64,000 nucleotides of DNA from Octadecabacter arcticus 238 (GTDB taxonomy: Bacteria > Pseudomonadota > Alphaproteobacteria > Rhodobacterales > Rhodobacteraceae). The stretch covers positions 2,733,001-2,797,000 of the forward strand of contig NC_020908.1 of assembly GCF_000155735.2 (NCBI RefSeq), written 5' to 3'. The translations under genes were made by a program, and so were the position numbers. Below the pieces are notes generated by a model. That model was not told where the DNA came from. It did not search any database and saw nothing but the letters and a program-made list of their open reading frames with translations. Shown piece after piece: positions 35,887-44,478 of this stretch (positions are counted from its first letter, which is position 1; each line of letters starts with the position of its first letter).

Positions 35887-36948
35887 TCATGCAGCGTCTC
35901 TGATTTCAGAGGCGCTGATTTCGTTTTCTGGGTTCAGCCAGACGGGTCCTGCTGGTTGCCAGTTTCGGGTTTTTCCTGACCAGCGTTGCGGGTTTTGCGC
36001 GCGAGCAGTGGCATAGAGATTGGCACGATTTGTGAGCGTTGCACGATCATGACCTGCGTGGCGCGCATTCGGCGTGACGAAGCGGATGGCGCTGTGCAGG
36101 TGTTCACTATTGTACCAACCAGCGAAGGTTTGGACCCAGGTTTGAGCATCCGCCTTGGTGGCAAAGCCCTTGGTCGGCCAGTCCGGGCGGTATTTGCAGG
36201 TTCGGAACAACGCCTCTGAGAAAGGGTTGTCGTTGCTTACGCGAGGGCGACTGTAGGAGGCCGTGATCCCTAGTTTTTCCATCGTCACCTTCATCGTGGC
36301 GCCCTTCATAGGACTGCCGTTGTCAGCGTGCAGAACCAAGGGGCGCAACTGACAGCCCTCCGCTAGCACTGCTTGCCGGATCAGAATGGCAGCCAGATCC
36401 GCACTTTCACGCTCATGGACCTCCCAGCACACGATCTTCCGGCTGAAGATGTCCACGATCAGATACAGATAGAAGAACATGCCTGCGACAGGTCCCGGCA
36501 TCCAGGTAATGTCCCAGGTCCAGACCTCACAGGGCGCACTGGCCTGATAGCTTGTGGGCTTCTTACGCTTGACTGGGGACTTGGCTCGACCCCGGTGATG
36601 CTGCAATCCATTGGCGCGCAAAATGCGGTAGAAACTCGATTCCGAGGCCAGATATCGACCCTGATCGGCTAGCTTTGGCACAATCTGACTTGGGGGAAGG
36701 CTAGAGAACTCCTTTGAATTACAGACATCTAGAACAGCCGCGCGTTCTGCCGTACTCAACGCGTTTGCTGGTTCCGCACGCGGCACGAGGGGGCGCTTAT
36801 CAGGGCGAACCTCGCCGTCTTTTGTCCAGCGCCGCAGAGTGCGTTCGCTGATTTCCAACTCGGAACAGGCTTTGGCGCGCCGCGCTCCTGCGGTGACGGC
36901 CTCATTGATCAGAGCAACTGCGGTTTGGCGATCTGGGGTGCTGATCAT
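35887..36948 (-). CDS. IS3-family transposase OrfB
   Basis: 353-residue integrase-type catalytic subunit, full length. The DDE triad lies in VWTWDITWMPGPVAGMFFYL, LHADNGSPMKGATM and [20 protein letters not shown]. The N-terminal HTH-like region contains ACSELEISERTLRRWTKDGE. ATGA overlap with OrfA at 36945-36948. It contrasts with the shortened OrfB at 28524-29420, to which it is related but not identical. Confidence 0.92.
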   Translation of the reverse strand: MISTPDRQTAVALINEAVTAGARRAKACSELEISERTLRRWTKDGEVRPDKRPLVPRAEPANALSTAERAAVLDVCNSKEFSSLPPSQIVPKLADQGRYLASESSFYRILRANGLQHHRGRAKSPVKRKKPTSYQASAPCEVWTWDITWMPGPVAGMFFYLYLIVDIFSRKIVCWEVHERESADLAAILIRQAVLAEGCQLRPLVLHADNGSPMKGATMKVTMEKLGITASYSRPRVSNDNPFSEALFRTCKYRPDWPTKGFATKADAQTWVQTFAGWYNSEHLHSAIRFVTPNARHAGHDRATLTNRANLYATARAQNPQRWSGKTRNWQPAGPVWLNPENEISASEIRDAA

Positions 36949-37439
36949 GCGTCCTCTCCGTCCCCCCAGATCGCTGAGGCCTTTTTTCGCAGAACAAGCA
37001 GTGCTGCAGTTTCGGCCAGTGCGCGATCCTTGCGAGCAAGCTCACGTTCCAAATCTTTCATCCGTTTCTTGTCTTCCTTGGTCGCACGCACAAGACGTGC
37101 TGCACTCGTGCGGTCCCAGTCGTTGGCCTGCTCGCAAGCAACTCGCCACATGGCAATCTGCGCCGGGTAAAGGCCGCGTTTGCGGCAGTATTCGGCTAGG
37201 TCAGCCTCGTTCAGCGCAGCAGTTTCCAACACCGCCGCAAACTTGTCACGTGAAGACCAGCCCTCAGGGCTCGCATCAGCGTCAGGCAAAAGCTGCCCCT
37301 TGTTGCGCGCCTGAGCACGCCAAGAGAAAAGCGTCGCCTCCGAAATCCCTTCCTCCTGCGAAAGCTGCCGAATGGCCACGTTGTTCGGCGGAAGCATCCG
37401 TTTCAGCACAGCTGCTTTTCGTTCCAGTGAATATCCCAT
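36945..37439 (-). CDS. IS3-family transposase OrfA
   Basis: 164-residue DNA-binding subunit. It has two HTH-like segments (IRQLSQEEGISEATLFSWRA; LAEYCRKRGLYPAQIAMWRV) and a C-terminal heptad helix (KKRMKDLERELARKDRALAE) for multimerisation. First gene of the element on the minus strand, coupled to OrfB by a four-base overlap. Confidence 0.9.
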   Translation of the reverse strand: MGYSLERKAAVLKRMLPPNNVAIRQLSQEEGISEATLFSWRAQARNKGQLLPDADASPEGWSSRDKFAAVLETAALNEADLAEYCRKRGLYPAQIAMWRVACEQANDWDRTSAARLVRATKEDKKRMKDLERELARKDRALAETAALLVLRKKASAIWGDGEDA

Positions 37440-37622
37440 GTCATTGTCCTAATCCGCCCACCTGAAAATTAGAGAAAAATAGAGCAGCGGACAACATCCC
37501 TGACAGAGGGGGGGGGTAGGGATTATACACCTGAAGTCCAGCGCAAATAGCTAGGAATCGGATCAACCACCATGAGCGCCTCAAACAGTGCCTTTAAGTT
37601 CATCAAAACATGTCTGCGGGAA

Positions 37623-37677
37623 ACGTGTGAGTTAGACGTGTGAGTTAAACGTGTGAGTAAGCTCTTTCAACTCACAC
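37623..37677. repeat. Direct repeats before the integrase, possible arm-type sites
   Basis: ACGTGTGAGTTA at 37623 and 37636 and ACGTGTGAGTAA at 37649 (13-bp period), followed by the inverse AACTCACAC at 37669-37677. Short direct repeats like these next to a tyrosine integrase gene are typical binding sites of its arm domain or of an excisionase. The rest of 37567-37891 shows no gene. Confidence 0.5.
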
Positions 37678-37891
37678 CACCATACCCCTTATTTTACTAG
37701 TGATTATAGCAATAATGGTATGATGGCGGAGGCTCAGTCCCCCGTACTATTATCTGCAGAAATACGACAACCTCTTATTTGGTTGGCTAAAACAGCATAT
37801 TTCATGCACTTGATACATTATCAGACCTATTCAGACCTGCTGTAATCTGCTACTTTGTTGTGGGTAGCGTTGTGGGTAGGGATAGATCATC

Positions 37892-39082
37892 ATGGCTTTT
37901 CTGAAATCGGCACGGGGCGTAGAGACAGTCACTGACGTTGGCTATCACCGCTGTGACCCGGGCCTATATCTACAGGTTGCCAGTGGCGGCACCAAATCCT
38001 GGCTGTTTCGTTACAAATCGCCGGTTACTGCCAAGCAGCGTGAGATGGGTTTGGGGGCGCTTAGTTTGGTATCACTAGCGGTGGCACGGGACATGGCCTT
38101 GGAATGCCGCAGGCAAGTTCTAAGCGGTTTAGATCCACTAGAAGAACGCGAGAAGGTCAAGCGCGCAAGGCAGTTGGAACAAGCACGGTCAATAACGTTT
38201 CAGGAAGCCGCAGAACAATGCATCGCCAGTAAAAAGCCTGAGTGGAAAAATGCCAAACATGCTCAGCAATGGGCTAACTCGCTCACGACTTATGCATACC
38301 CGGTCTTTGGTAACCTATCCGTTTCCGATTTAGATACGGATCTCGTCTTGAAGGCTATCGAACCAATATGGATATCCAAGGCTGAGACTGCCAGTCGCGT
38401 TAGACAACGTATTGAAACCGTCTGGTATTGGGCACGCGCACGGAAGTATGTCGAAGGTGAGAACCCTGCCCGACTACGCGGCCACCTTGATAAAATCCTT
38501 GCCAAGACTGCCAAAGTAAAACGGGTCAAGCATCACGCAGCGGTGCCATACAAACAGATAGCTACGTTCATAATAAAGCTGAGAGGCCGCAAGGGAAGCT
38601 CAGCTTTAGCGATGGAGTTTATGATATTGACTGCAGCACGAACAGGCGAGGTCCGTGGTGCGAGATGGCAGGAGATTGACCTCACCACCAAAGTATGGAC
38701 CATTCCAGCAGATCGCATGAAAGCAGGCAGGGAACATCGAGTGCCGCTCTGCAATCGTGCAATGGAAATCCTTAACAGCATGAAATCTAACCGAAACCCA
38801 GACGATTTTGTATTTTCCGGTTGGAAGGCTGGGACCGGGCTAAGCGATGGGGCCATGCTCGCCCTATTGAGGAAGATGGATGTGGGGCCATACACACCAC
38901 ATGGCTTTCGCAGTACCTTCAGAGACTGGGCGGCGGAGGAAGCTCATCAGTTCTCAAACGAGACAATTGAGCTAGCACTCGCCCATACTATCAGGAACAA
39001 AGCTGAGGCCGCCTACCGGCGAGGAGATCAGTTGGAGCGACGCAGAGAGCTTATGGGCGCTTGGAGTGAGTACATTGGTTGA
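37892..39082 (+). CDS. int: P4-type tyrosine integrase
   Basis: 396-residue site-specific recombinase with an N-terminal arm-DNA-binding (DUF4102-like) domain (DPGLYLQVASGGTKSWLFRY; REMGLGALSLVSLAVARDMA), a SAM-like core-binding domain and a C-terminal catalytic domain. Catalytic residues are visible in LTAARTGEVRGARW (Arg), YTPHGFRSTFRDWAAE (His-x-x-Arg) and ALAHTIRNKAEAAYRRGDQL (Tyr). It should integrate and excise the island containing the AlpA/primase/DUF927 genes. Integrases of this class usually use tRNA ends, but no tRNA remnant could be recognised upstream. Confidence 0.93.
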   Translation: MAFLKSARGVETVTDVGYHRCDPGLYLQVASGGTKSWLFRYKSPVTAKQREMGLGALSLVSLAVARDMALECRRQVLSGLDPLEEREKVKRARQLEQARSITFQEAAEQCIASKKPEWKNAKHAQQWANSLTTYAYPVFGNLSVSDLDTDLVLKAIEPIWISKAETASRVRQRIETVWYWARARKYVEGENPARLRGHLDKILAKTAKVKRVKHHAAVPYKQIATFIIKLRGRKGSSALAMEFMILTAARTGEVRGARWQEIDLTTKVWTIPADRMKAGREHRVPLCNRAMEILNSMKSNRNPDDFVFSGWKAGTGLSDGAMLALLRKMDVGPYTPHGFRSTFRDWAAEEAHQFSNETIELALAHTIRNKAEAAYRRGDQLERRRELMGAWSEYIG

Positions 39083-39545
39083 ACACGCCGGCGCCAATAA
39101 AGTCCACCTGGTTTTGGTGAACAAAAAGTCTGGGAAAGTTGCGTCTTCCAACACATGGCTCTTAGCTCTCGCAGCACATGCTCAAATTCTTAATGATACA
39201 AGTGGCATTGCCGGCTTATTACCTCAAAAAGAAGCACTGAAATCACTAGAGAAAAATACAATATCCGTAAAAACTATCAGAGGATTGAAGGGTGGAAAGC
39301 TAACTGAAGACGTTAGGAATCAGGCGAAAGCGTTTCTTCCTAGACTGGCCGATTTATTCATAGAGAACCCCCAAAAAAACAAATCTGTCACTCGGACCTA
39401 CTTCTGTTCTTGGATAACACAGCAGTTAGCTGAGCCTTCATCAGAAGCGTATAACGCAGCTATTTCGAATGGGTTAGAAGACCTCATATTCAGTCCACGA
39501 TCAGTTAGGTGGTGGATGGGTCAGTTAGAAAAAACGCAGAGTTAA
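39066..39545 (+). CDS. Hypothetical protein of the integrative element
   Basis: 159 codons from a GTG at 39066 (or a TTG at 39075), overlapping the integrase stop. No family recognised. The protein looks soluble, with a positively charged centre (KTIRGLKGGKLTEDVRNQAK) and Trp-rich C-terminus (SVRWWMGQLEKTQS). Tight packing behind int and an AT-rich codon use like its neighbours suggest it is a real element gene. Confidence 0.55.
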   Translation: MSTLVEHAGANKVHLVLVNKKSGKVASSNTWLLALAAHAQILNDTSGIAGLLPQKEALKSLEKNTISVKTIRGLKGGKLTEDVRNQAKAFLPRLADLFIENPQKNKSVTRTYFCSWITQQLAEPSSEAYNAAISNGLEDLIFSPRSVRWWMGQLEKTQS

Positions 39546-39603
39546 GCACCACAAGCTCCAATGTCTCCAGAACGACTGTGGATATCATAGGAGTTATTCA
39601 GAT

Positions 39604-39807
39604 ATGCAAACCGTTTCAAATATCCGCACACTGCGTATGAAAGACCTTCCCTCAAAAGTAGGGTTTCAACCTTCCACAATCTACGGGCTGGTTGCACAAG
39701 GCAAATTCCCCAAACCCTATAAGTTAGCTCCAGGCGGCCGTGCTGCGGGATGGCAAGAGACTGAAATCGACGCATGGATTACTGCGCGCGTGGAGGAATG
39801 CAAATGA
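39604..39807 (+). CDS. AlpA-type DNA-binding regulator / excisionase
   Basis: 67-residue MerR-like HTH protein: LRMKDLPSKVGFQPSTIYGL, VAQGKFPKPYKLAPGGRAAG, WQETEIDAWI, the standard AlpA pattern. In P4-like elements AlpA activates int or acts as a directionality factor. Its stop overlaps the start of the primase gene, so the replication genes follow in one transcript. Confidence 0.9.
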   Translation: MQTVSNIRTLRMKDLPSKVGFQPSTIYGLVAQGKFPKPYKLAPGGRAAGWQETEIDAWITARVEECK

Positions 39808-40652
39808 CATGTCAGGCACAAAATGAAGATGTCGCATTGGCTGCTGCTAGCTGGAGCGCGATGGGCGTCGAAATAGTACTTATGCATAATGGCAAAAGAG
39901 CAGTTGATCCTCGCACAAAAACAGAGCGTGGGGACGCATACGCTACATATCAGGCCATTTTGAAGCACCCCCAAAAGTTGGGTATCGCGGTAAAAACTGG
40001 CCCCAAATCTGGATTAGTAGCCCTGACAGCTTACACATATGAGCCTGGTGTTGGCATGCATACTTTAGAAGACCAGGGCTACTTCTGCCCATGTTGCGAC
40101 ACTCTTATCAGACATGAAATTATTGTTAATGGAGTGTCAGAAGGGCGTTTCCACACATGTCTGTTCTACTCCGGAAAAGACCAGTTTCTTGAAGGTGGTT
40201 TGGATCTGTTTCCTGGCGTTTTCGTCCGGAGGTCCGGTGAACTGATTTCCATCCCACCTACGGTTGATAAGTTTGTTTTAGATGAACAGCAGCATATGAG
40301 GTCGTGCTACGAACAGCAGGACGTATTGGCTCCAGCCGGGATCACAATAATCCCAGACGGTTTACGCAAGATAATCCGGGCGGCAGAGCGCCAGTCCCTT
40401 ACAGCTAAACGTCAAACGCAAGGGAACGGTGGCGTTCGCAAAGAACTTTATGACACCGTAACCGAGGGAGGTAGAAATAATGCCCTTGCTAGAAGAGCCG
40501 GGTTTCTGATTCGCGTTCATAAGCTCACTGAAGAACAGCTTCTTGAAGAGCTTATGATAATCAACCAACGCTGTTGTAAGCCTCCGCTTGGCTTCTGTGA
40601 AGTTCGGAACACTGCCCGTTCCATCTTTAAAAAGCATAGCCGCCATGGTTGA
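39804..40652 (+). CDS. Primase-polymerase (prim-pol) domain protein
   Basis: 282 residues from the ATG at 39804 (ATGA overlap with alpA). The N-terminal half has the prim-pol layout (AASWSAMGVEIVLMHNGKRA; HPQKLGIAVKTGPKSGLVAL). A zinc-like knuckle YFCPCCDTLIRHEI follows, then GGLDLFPGVFVRRSGELISI, and a PriCT-like C-terminal region (EGGRNNALARRAGFLIRVHK). The usual prim-pol acidic dyad is not clear: the expected aspartates after the Ala-Val strand read ALTAY, so activity is uncertain. It probably primes replication of the element together with the next gene product. Confidence 0.72.
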   Translation: MTCQAQNEDVALAAASWSAMGVEIVLMHNGKRAVDPRTKTERGDAYATYQAILKHPQKLGIAVKTGPKSGLVALTAYTYEPGVGMHTLEDQGYFCPCCDTLIRHEIIVNGVSEGRFHTCLFYSGKDQFLEGGLDLFPGVFVRRSGELISIPPTVDKFVLDEQQHMRSCYEQQDVLAPAGITIIPDGLRKIIRAAERQSLTAKRQTQGNGGVRKELYDTVTEGGRNNALARRAGFLIRVHKLTEEQLLEELMIINQRCCKPPLGFCEVRNTARSIFKKHSRHG

Positions 40653-42552
40653 GGGGACATCAATCACTGCACGTCTTGAAGCGGACAGCAATGCAGCGCG
40701 GGAGGCGGCCGATCTTGCGGCGGCTAATCTTGAAATGTCGCGGCAGTATGCAGACTTTGGGGGCGCTTTTCACCTGTTGAAGTTTGACAGGAAGGGAGAA
40801 GCTAAGCCAATCCGGCTATGTAATTTTACCGCAGAGATTGAACGTGAGGTCGTCAAAAATGACGGCCTGACTACATCCCGCCACTTTAAGGTATCGGGCA
40901 GACTGGAGACAGGTGAGGCAATGCCCACCATTGATGTTCCTGCATCTGAGTTTGACCGCTTAGACTGGCTTCCCACTTCGTGGGGAGCTAGCGCACAGAT
41001 TACCGTGGGCAGTCGCTTCAGGGACCATGTCGTAGCCGCCATCAAAGAACGGTCCAATCCGGAGATATTGCAACTTTGCCAACACGCCGGCTGGTCCCAA
41101 TTCAATGATGAGCTGTTATACTTAACCCACACAGGCGGAATCGGCACAAAAGGTCTTAATCTCGATGCGAGTTGCGAGCTACAGGGACCACTGGGTGATT
41201 TCAGTCTACCCGCGCCCGTTGATCCTCGGACCTTGGATCTCGAAGGAATACTGGAAGCATTTTGTCACTTGCAACGAGATGGCGTGGCACTTGTGCTACT
41301 TGGCGCTGTCATGCGGGCAACCCTGTGCCACTTTCAACCGGCGACCTGTTCAGTTTACCTACAAGGCACGACAGGAACGTTCAAATCCGCTGCAGCTGGC
41401 GTGCTACAGGGTTTTTGGGGCCCAAAGTTCGACGGAGCACATCTCCCTGCGAATTGGTCAAGCACTGGAAACGCTCTTGAGAAGACAGCCTTCTTAGCAA
41501 AAGACTGTCTCCTAGTTGTCGATGACTTCGTAGCACGTGGGACAAAACAAGAAGTGGCCAAAACCCATACAAATGCTGAGCGGCTACTCCGAGCCCAGGG
41601 CAACCAATCGGGCCGAAGCCGAATGACCTCCACGGCCGAAATCAGAAATGCATTTTATCCGAGGGGCATTATTCTAGCGACTGGTGAAGATATTCCAAAC
41701 GGTCATTCACTTCAGGCACGGTTAGTTATCATCAATATCGCCCGAGGAGATATAGACACCAAAGTTTTGAGCAGACTGCAAAAACTTGTTCGTGACGGTA
41801 CTCTGGCCACGGTCATGGCCACCTTTGTCCAATGGCTGGCAGCAGAGGCCAAGGCTAATAGGCTACTTGAGCTTATTGAAATCACATCGGAGTGCAATCG
41901 TGCAAACATAGGCACTGGTGGACATGCAAGGATGCAAGATAATCTCGCCAATCTTTTAACTGGGCTGCGCGCGTTTCTCGATTTTGCTGGGAAGGCTGGC
42001 GAGGTTAGCTCATCAAAAACCGCGGCCTTTATGACACTCGGTACAAAAGCGGCAGGCAATTTGGCATCCTTGCAAACATCTATCGACAAGGAAGCGTCAG
42101 ACGCACAACGTTTTGTAGAGCTCATACGTGTAGCTGTCTCTAGCGGAAAGGCGCACATCGAAGGCAAGCATGGCGGTGAGCCTTCAAATTCGCGGACTTT
42201 GGGCTGGCGGCGGGTGGAAACTCATACAGGGTTCCGCAGCGAAGCTATGGGAAGCAGGATTGGCTGGATCGATCAGGATACCATTTATATTGAGCCAGGC
42301 GCATCATTAAGCGTTGTCAAAGCTATTGCTTCATCTCTGGACAACCATCTCGGCTCCAGTCAGCTAGCGATCGGGAAAAGCCTACGTGAGGCGGGCCTCC
42401 TCACTAATTGTGATAAGGGACGCAACACTGCAAAAGTCAGTCTGCTTGGCGCTAGACGCAATGTTTACGCTCTAAGTCTATCACATGTCTTCGATACCGA
42501 CGAAGGAGTGGTTGAGCCCAGTAGCTACCCGGCTGATGACATCCCCTTTTGA
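40645..42552 (+). CDS. DUF927-type ATPase / replicative helicase-like protein
   Basis: 635 residues from the ATG at 40645. It has a P-loop YLQGTTGTFKSAAAGVL (Lys-Ser), Walker B CLLVVDDFV, and the DUF927 surroundings FRDHVVAAIKERSNPEILQL and GFWGPKFDGAHLPANWSSTG. Members are motor proteins paired with primases in satellite phages and integrative elements. The start overlaps the primase stop by eight bases. The C-terminal third contains SLREAGLLTNCDKGRN, a winged-helix-like stretch. Confidence 0.82.
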   Translation: MVEGTSITARLEADSNAAREAADLAAANLEMSRQYADFGGAFHLLKFDRKGEAKPIRLCNFTAEIEREVVKNDGLTTSRHFKVSGRLETGEAMPTIDVPASEFDRLDWLPTSWGASAQITVGSRFRDHVVAAIKERSNPEILQLCQHAGWSQFNDELLYLTHTGGIGTKGLNLDASCELQGPLGDFSLPAPVDPRTLDLEGILEAFCHLQRDGVALVLLGAVMRATLCHFQPATCSVYLQGTTGTFKSAAAGVLQGFWGPKFDGAHLPANWSSTGNALEKTAFLAKDCLLVVDDFVARGTKQEVAKTHTNAERLLRAQGNQSGRSRMTSTAEIRNAFYPRGIILATGEDIPNGHSLQARLVIINIARGDIDTKVLSRLQKLVRDGTLATVMATFVQWLAAEAKANRLLELIEITSECNRANIGTGGHARMQDNLANLLTGLRAFLDFAGKAGEVSSSKTAAFMTLGTKAAGNLASLQTSIDKEASDAQRFVELIRVAVSSGKAHIEGKHGGEPSNSRTLGWRRVETHTGFRSEAMGSRIGWIDQDTIYIEPGASLSVVKAIASSLDNHLGSSQLAIGKSLREAGLLTNCDKGRNTAKVSLLGARRNVYALSLSHVFDTDEGVVEPSSYPADDIPF

Positions 42553-42794
42553 CTTCTGACTGTCCCAGTGTCCCGGCTGTCACAGGAGTGTAACAACACC
42601 CCTCCTAAAACTGTTTACCCGTAAAGACAGATTTATAGGTAGGTTAGTTATACAACTGTGACACCTGTGACACCTAGCGTTAAGTCATTTCACCAAAAGC
42701 ATTTTATAGGATTTGCAGAGGTGAGACAGGTTGGGACACCTGGGACTTCCAGCCATCCGCGGGCGAAGAAGAAAGGTTGGTCTGAACGCTGGAC

Positions 42795-43148
42795 TTATTT
42801 GAACTGGTCCCGCCAGTCCTTGTCCAAGGTCCCCGCTGCGATGGCATCCTGCTCGATGTCTCGCAGCTCGGCTCGGATCTCCCGTCCAACCTGAGCTCTC
42901 AGACGGGCCTCCACCCGCTTTTCCTTCGTCAGTCGTCCGTGCGTAGTGTGAAGGACCGCGATCCGCGCCCTGCCTTCCTCGGTCCTTGGGCCAGTGGAAG
43001 CCCCTCCATGGAGTTTACAGCGCCCCACAGGCAGCCTAGCAGGCCGCTGGCATGGCGTACCCTTACGTGTTTTTGCGCCGCACCGTTGGCCAGGCCAATT
43101 AGGACCAAACCGCCATGGAATGCCATTTTCGAGGTTGGTGTTTGTCAT
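42795..43148 (-). CDS. HGG-motif small protein
   Basis: 117 residues with CGAKTRKGTPCQRPARL and CKLHGGASTGPRTEEGRARI, a Cys/His block followed by the HGG-x-S-T-G-P-R-T motif found in many small proteins of mobile elements. The Cys/His spacing suggests zinc binding; function unknown. It faces the replication genes, separated by a gene-free 240 bp with a TGTGACACC direct repeat (42655-42673). GGTGGAG precedes the ATG. A palindrome over its likely -10 region suggests tight control. Confidence 0.75.
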   Translation of the reverse strand: MTNTNLENGIPWRFGPNWPGQRCGAKTRKGTPCQRPARLPVGRCKLHGGASTGPRTEEGRARIAVLHTTHGRLTKEKRVEARLRAQVGREIRAELRDIEQDAIAAGTLDKDWRDQFK

Positions 43149-43167
43149 GTTAAAATCTCCACCATTT

Positions 43168-43189
43168 ATGGGGTTTTATAATACCCCAT
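43168..43189 (-). promoter_or_regulatory. Palindrome with embedded -10 sequence before the HGG gene
   Basis: ATGGGGT-TTTATAAT-ACCCCAT: a 7-bp perfect stem around an AT-rich centre that reads TATTATAAAA on the minus strand, 20 bp before the ATG at 43148. A repressor bound here would block the promoter. Confidence 0.5.
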
Positions 43190-43213
43190 TTTGGATGGTG
43201 TGACTAGGCATGC

Positions 43214-43350
43214 GTGGCTTGGTCCACGGACCGCGGTCCGAGCAAAATCATCCAACGCCAACTGAGTCCAAGCAGCGCTGAACGCGGACGTGGATGCGTA
43301 CTCAATTGTCCGGGGCCCAAGGTTCTTGGTTCCCAGTCCATGGGTCTAGA
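43214..43350. repeat. GGWCC palindrome cluster, left of nitrile hydratase operon
   Basis: Contains TTGGTCCACGGACCGCGGTC, CCGGGGCCCAAGGTTCTTGG and CAGTCCATGGGTCTAG: nested short palindromes built on GGWCC. A similar cluster lies at 45320-45640. No gene in 43149-43489. Confidence 0.45.
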
Positions 43351-43489
43351 CAAGATGGTGCAGCAACCCCGGGCCAGGTTTGATGTAGCGAGATGAGGAG
43401 TGTTTTGTCATTCGACGAGGTTACAAAGTCGCTCTATCCGCTTCAAGCGAGTTTTACCTGGCAGAGCCACGTAGACAGTTGCGGCTGCG

Positions 43490-43801
43490 CTATCCCAGCG
43501 CGACAGGTTCACCGTGGGGCGTTGAAAGATAGGCCTGCTCCCACGCATCGCGCATCTGTACGACGTCCTTTGGCAACGCGGCACCTGTTTCGGATAAATA
43601 CGCCTCTAACGTTTCAAGCCATGCGCTAAAGTAATCGTCACCGCCATTCAGATCTTTATCCACGCCTTGACGCTTCAGGGTTGCGCTAAAGCGATCCGCC
43701 CAATCAGGCCACGCAAAGTACCCCGCCTCGTTCAAATGAACAGTCAGGGCAAACAACTGTACGTGCCACGGAGCCTCAAACACAGGTTCGCGGGCGCTCA
43801 A
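43490..43801 (-). CDS. nthE: Nitrile hydratase accessory/activator protein
   Basis: 103-residue P14K-type chaperone that helps load metal and mature the alpha subunit. It has EAPWHVQLFALTVHLNEAGY, FAWPDWADRFSATLKR and GDDYFSAWLETLEAYL, diagnostic of the family. Four-base overlap with nthB, giving the order nthA-nthB-nthE typical of cobalt enzymes. Complete gene. Confidence 0.9.
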   Translation of the reverse strand: MSAREPVFEAPWHVQLFALTVHLNEAGYFAWPDWADRFSATLKRQGVDKDLNGGDDYFSAWLETLEAYLSETGAALPKDVVQMRDAWEQAYLSTPHGEPVALG

Positions 43802-44478
43802 GATGCACCACTAAGATAACTTTGCCACAAATCCAAGACGACCTCGTCTTTAGGGTGCTCAGGGTTAGCCCACAACTCCGACGCCGAAAAGGCGACCGCA
43901 TAAAGTGGCTCCGCAGCGTCACCCAAACGGTGTGCACTGCTGTCTGGTAATATATGTGTGCCATGGATCATCACGATACGCCCCACTGCCCCAGCGACAT
44001 ATGTGGGCAGCCGCGTGTGCCCACCGTTCACATGGCGGTTGCCATTGATCTTACGGGTGCGGACCGTCTCGCCAACGTTGTAAAAAACAGGCACATCACT
44101 GGGACGATCAGCAGGACCACCAGAGGCCAAAACCCCTGCAACCTTATCCGCGTCCATCCGCTTAGCTGTCAGATTACTTGATCCAATCGCACGGCCTTTC
44201 TCCAATTCTTCACGACTTAGGATATTAGTGTCCACCAACAGCCCAGCCAAACCCGCCATCCATTTTTCGTAATATGACATGGATGCGTAATCGACAGGCG
44301 AAAGGCATTCTCGACCATGACGGCTAATATCGATATTCCATTTTCCTAAGGCACCAGCGGCCAAAGTTATGGCCAGCGCGCGGCCATGCCACTTTTCATG
44401 AAAAACGGGATCATCTTCAGTCTCGGGCACAATCATACCATCGCCAAAGCGGCCACCCATATCGTGAACGCGGCTCAT
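43798..44478 (-). CDS. nthB: Nitrile hydratase beta subunit
   Basis: 226-residue subunit that forms the alpha-beta heterodimer with NthA. It opens [20 protein letters not shown], followed by [15 protein letters not shown]; the C-terminal SH3-like region reads [20 protein letters not shown] and ends [10 protein letters not shown]. All match the family. Overlaps nthA and nthE by four bases each, so the three are translationally coupled. Confidence 0.94.
   Translation of the reverse strand: MSRVHDMGGRFGDGMIVPETEDDPVFHEKWHGRALAITLAAGALGKWNIDISRHGRECLSPVDYASMSYYEKWMAGLAGLLVDTNILSREELEKGRAIGSSNLTAKRMDADKVAGVLASGGPADRPSDVPVFYNVGETVRTRKINGNRHVNGGHTRLPTYVAGAVGRIVMIHGTHILPDSSAHRLGDAAEPLYAVAFSASELWANPEHPKDEVVLDLWQSYLSGAS

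Larger units (their letters stand above)
35856..37515 (-). mobile_element. IS3-family element inserted in repeat H
   Basis: About 1.66 kb holding OrfA and OrfB. Inner ends share TGTTGTCCGC (35872-35881) and GCGGACAACA (37484-37493), extending outward with weaker match. Flanked by GTAG on both sides (35852-35855 and 37516-37519), consistent with a 4-bp target duplication; the exact outer border is blurred by a G-run. Confidence 0.75.
35799..37566. repeat. Structured repeat H, copy 2, split by the IS3 element
   Basis: The left half is 35799-35855 (ending GCTGGGCTACGTAG); the right half is 37516-37566 (GTAGGGATTATACACCTGAA, then GTCCAGCGC). Joined across one GTAG they match copy 1. The two stem arms (35840-35846 and 37538-37544) pair once the IS is removed. 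Confidence 0.6.

Noticed and set aside
37700..37760. tRNA 3' end as attachment site before the integrase (TGGCGGAGGCTCAGTCCC)
   Set aside because: The bases vaguely resemble a tRNA acceptor end, but no T-arm or anticodon arm can be folded next to it.
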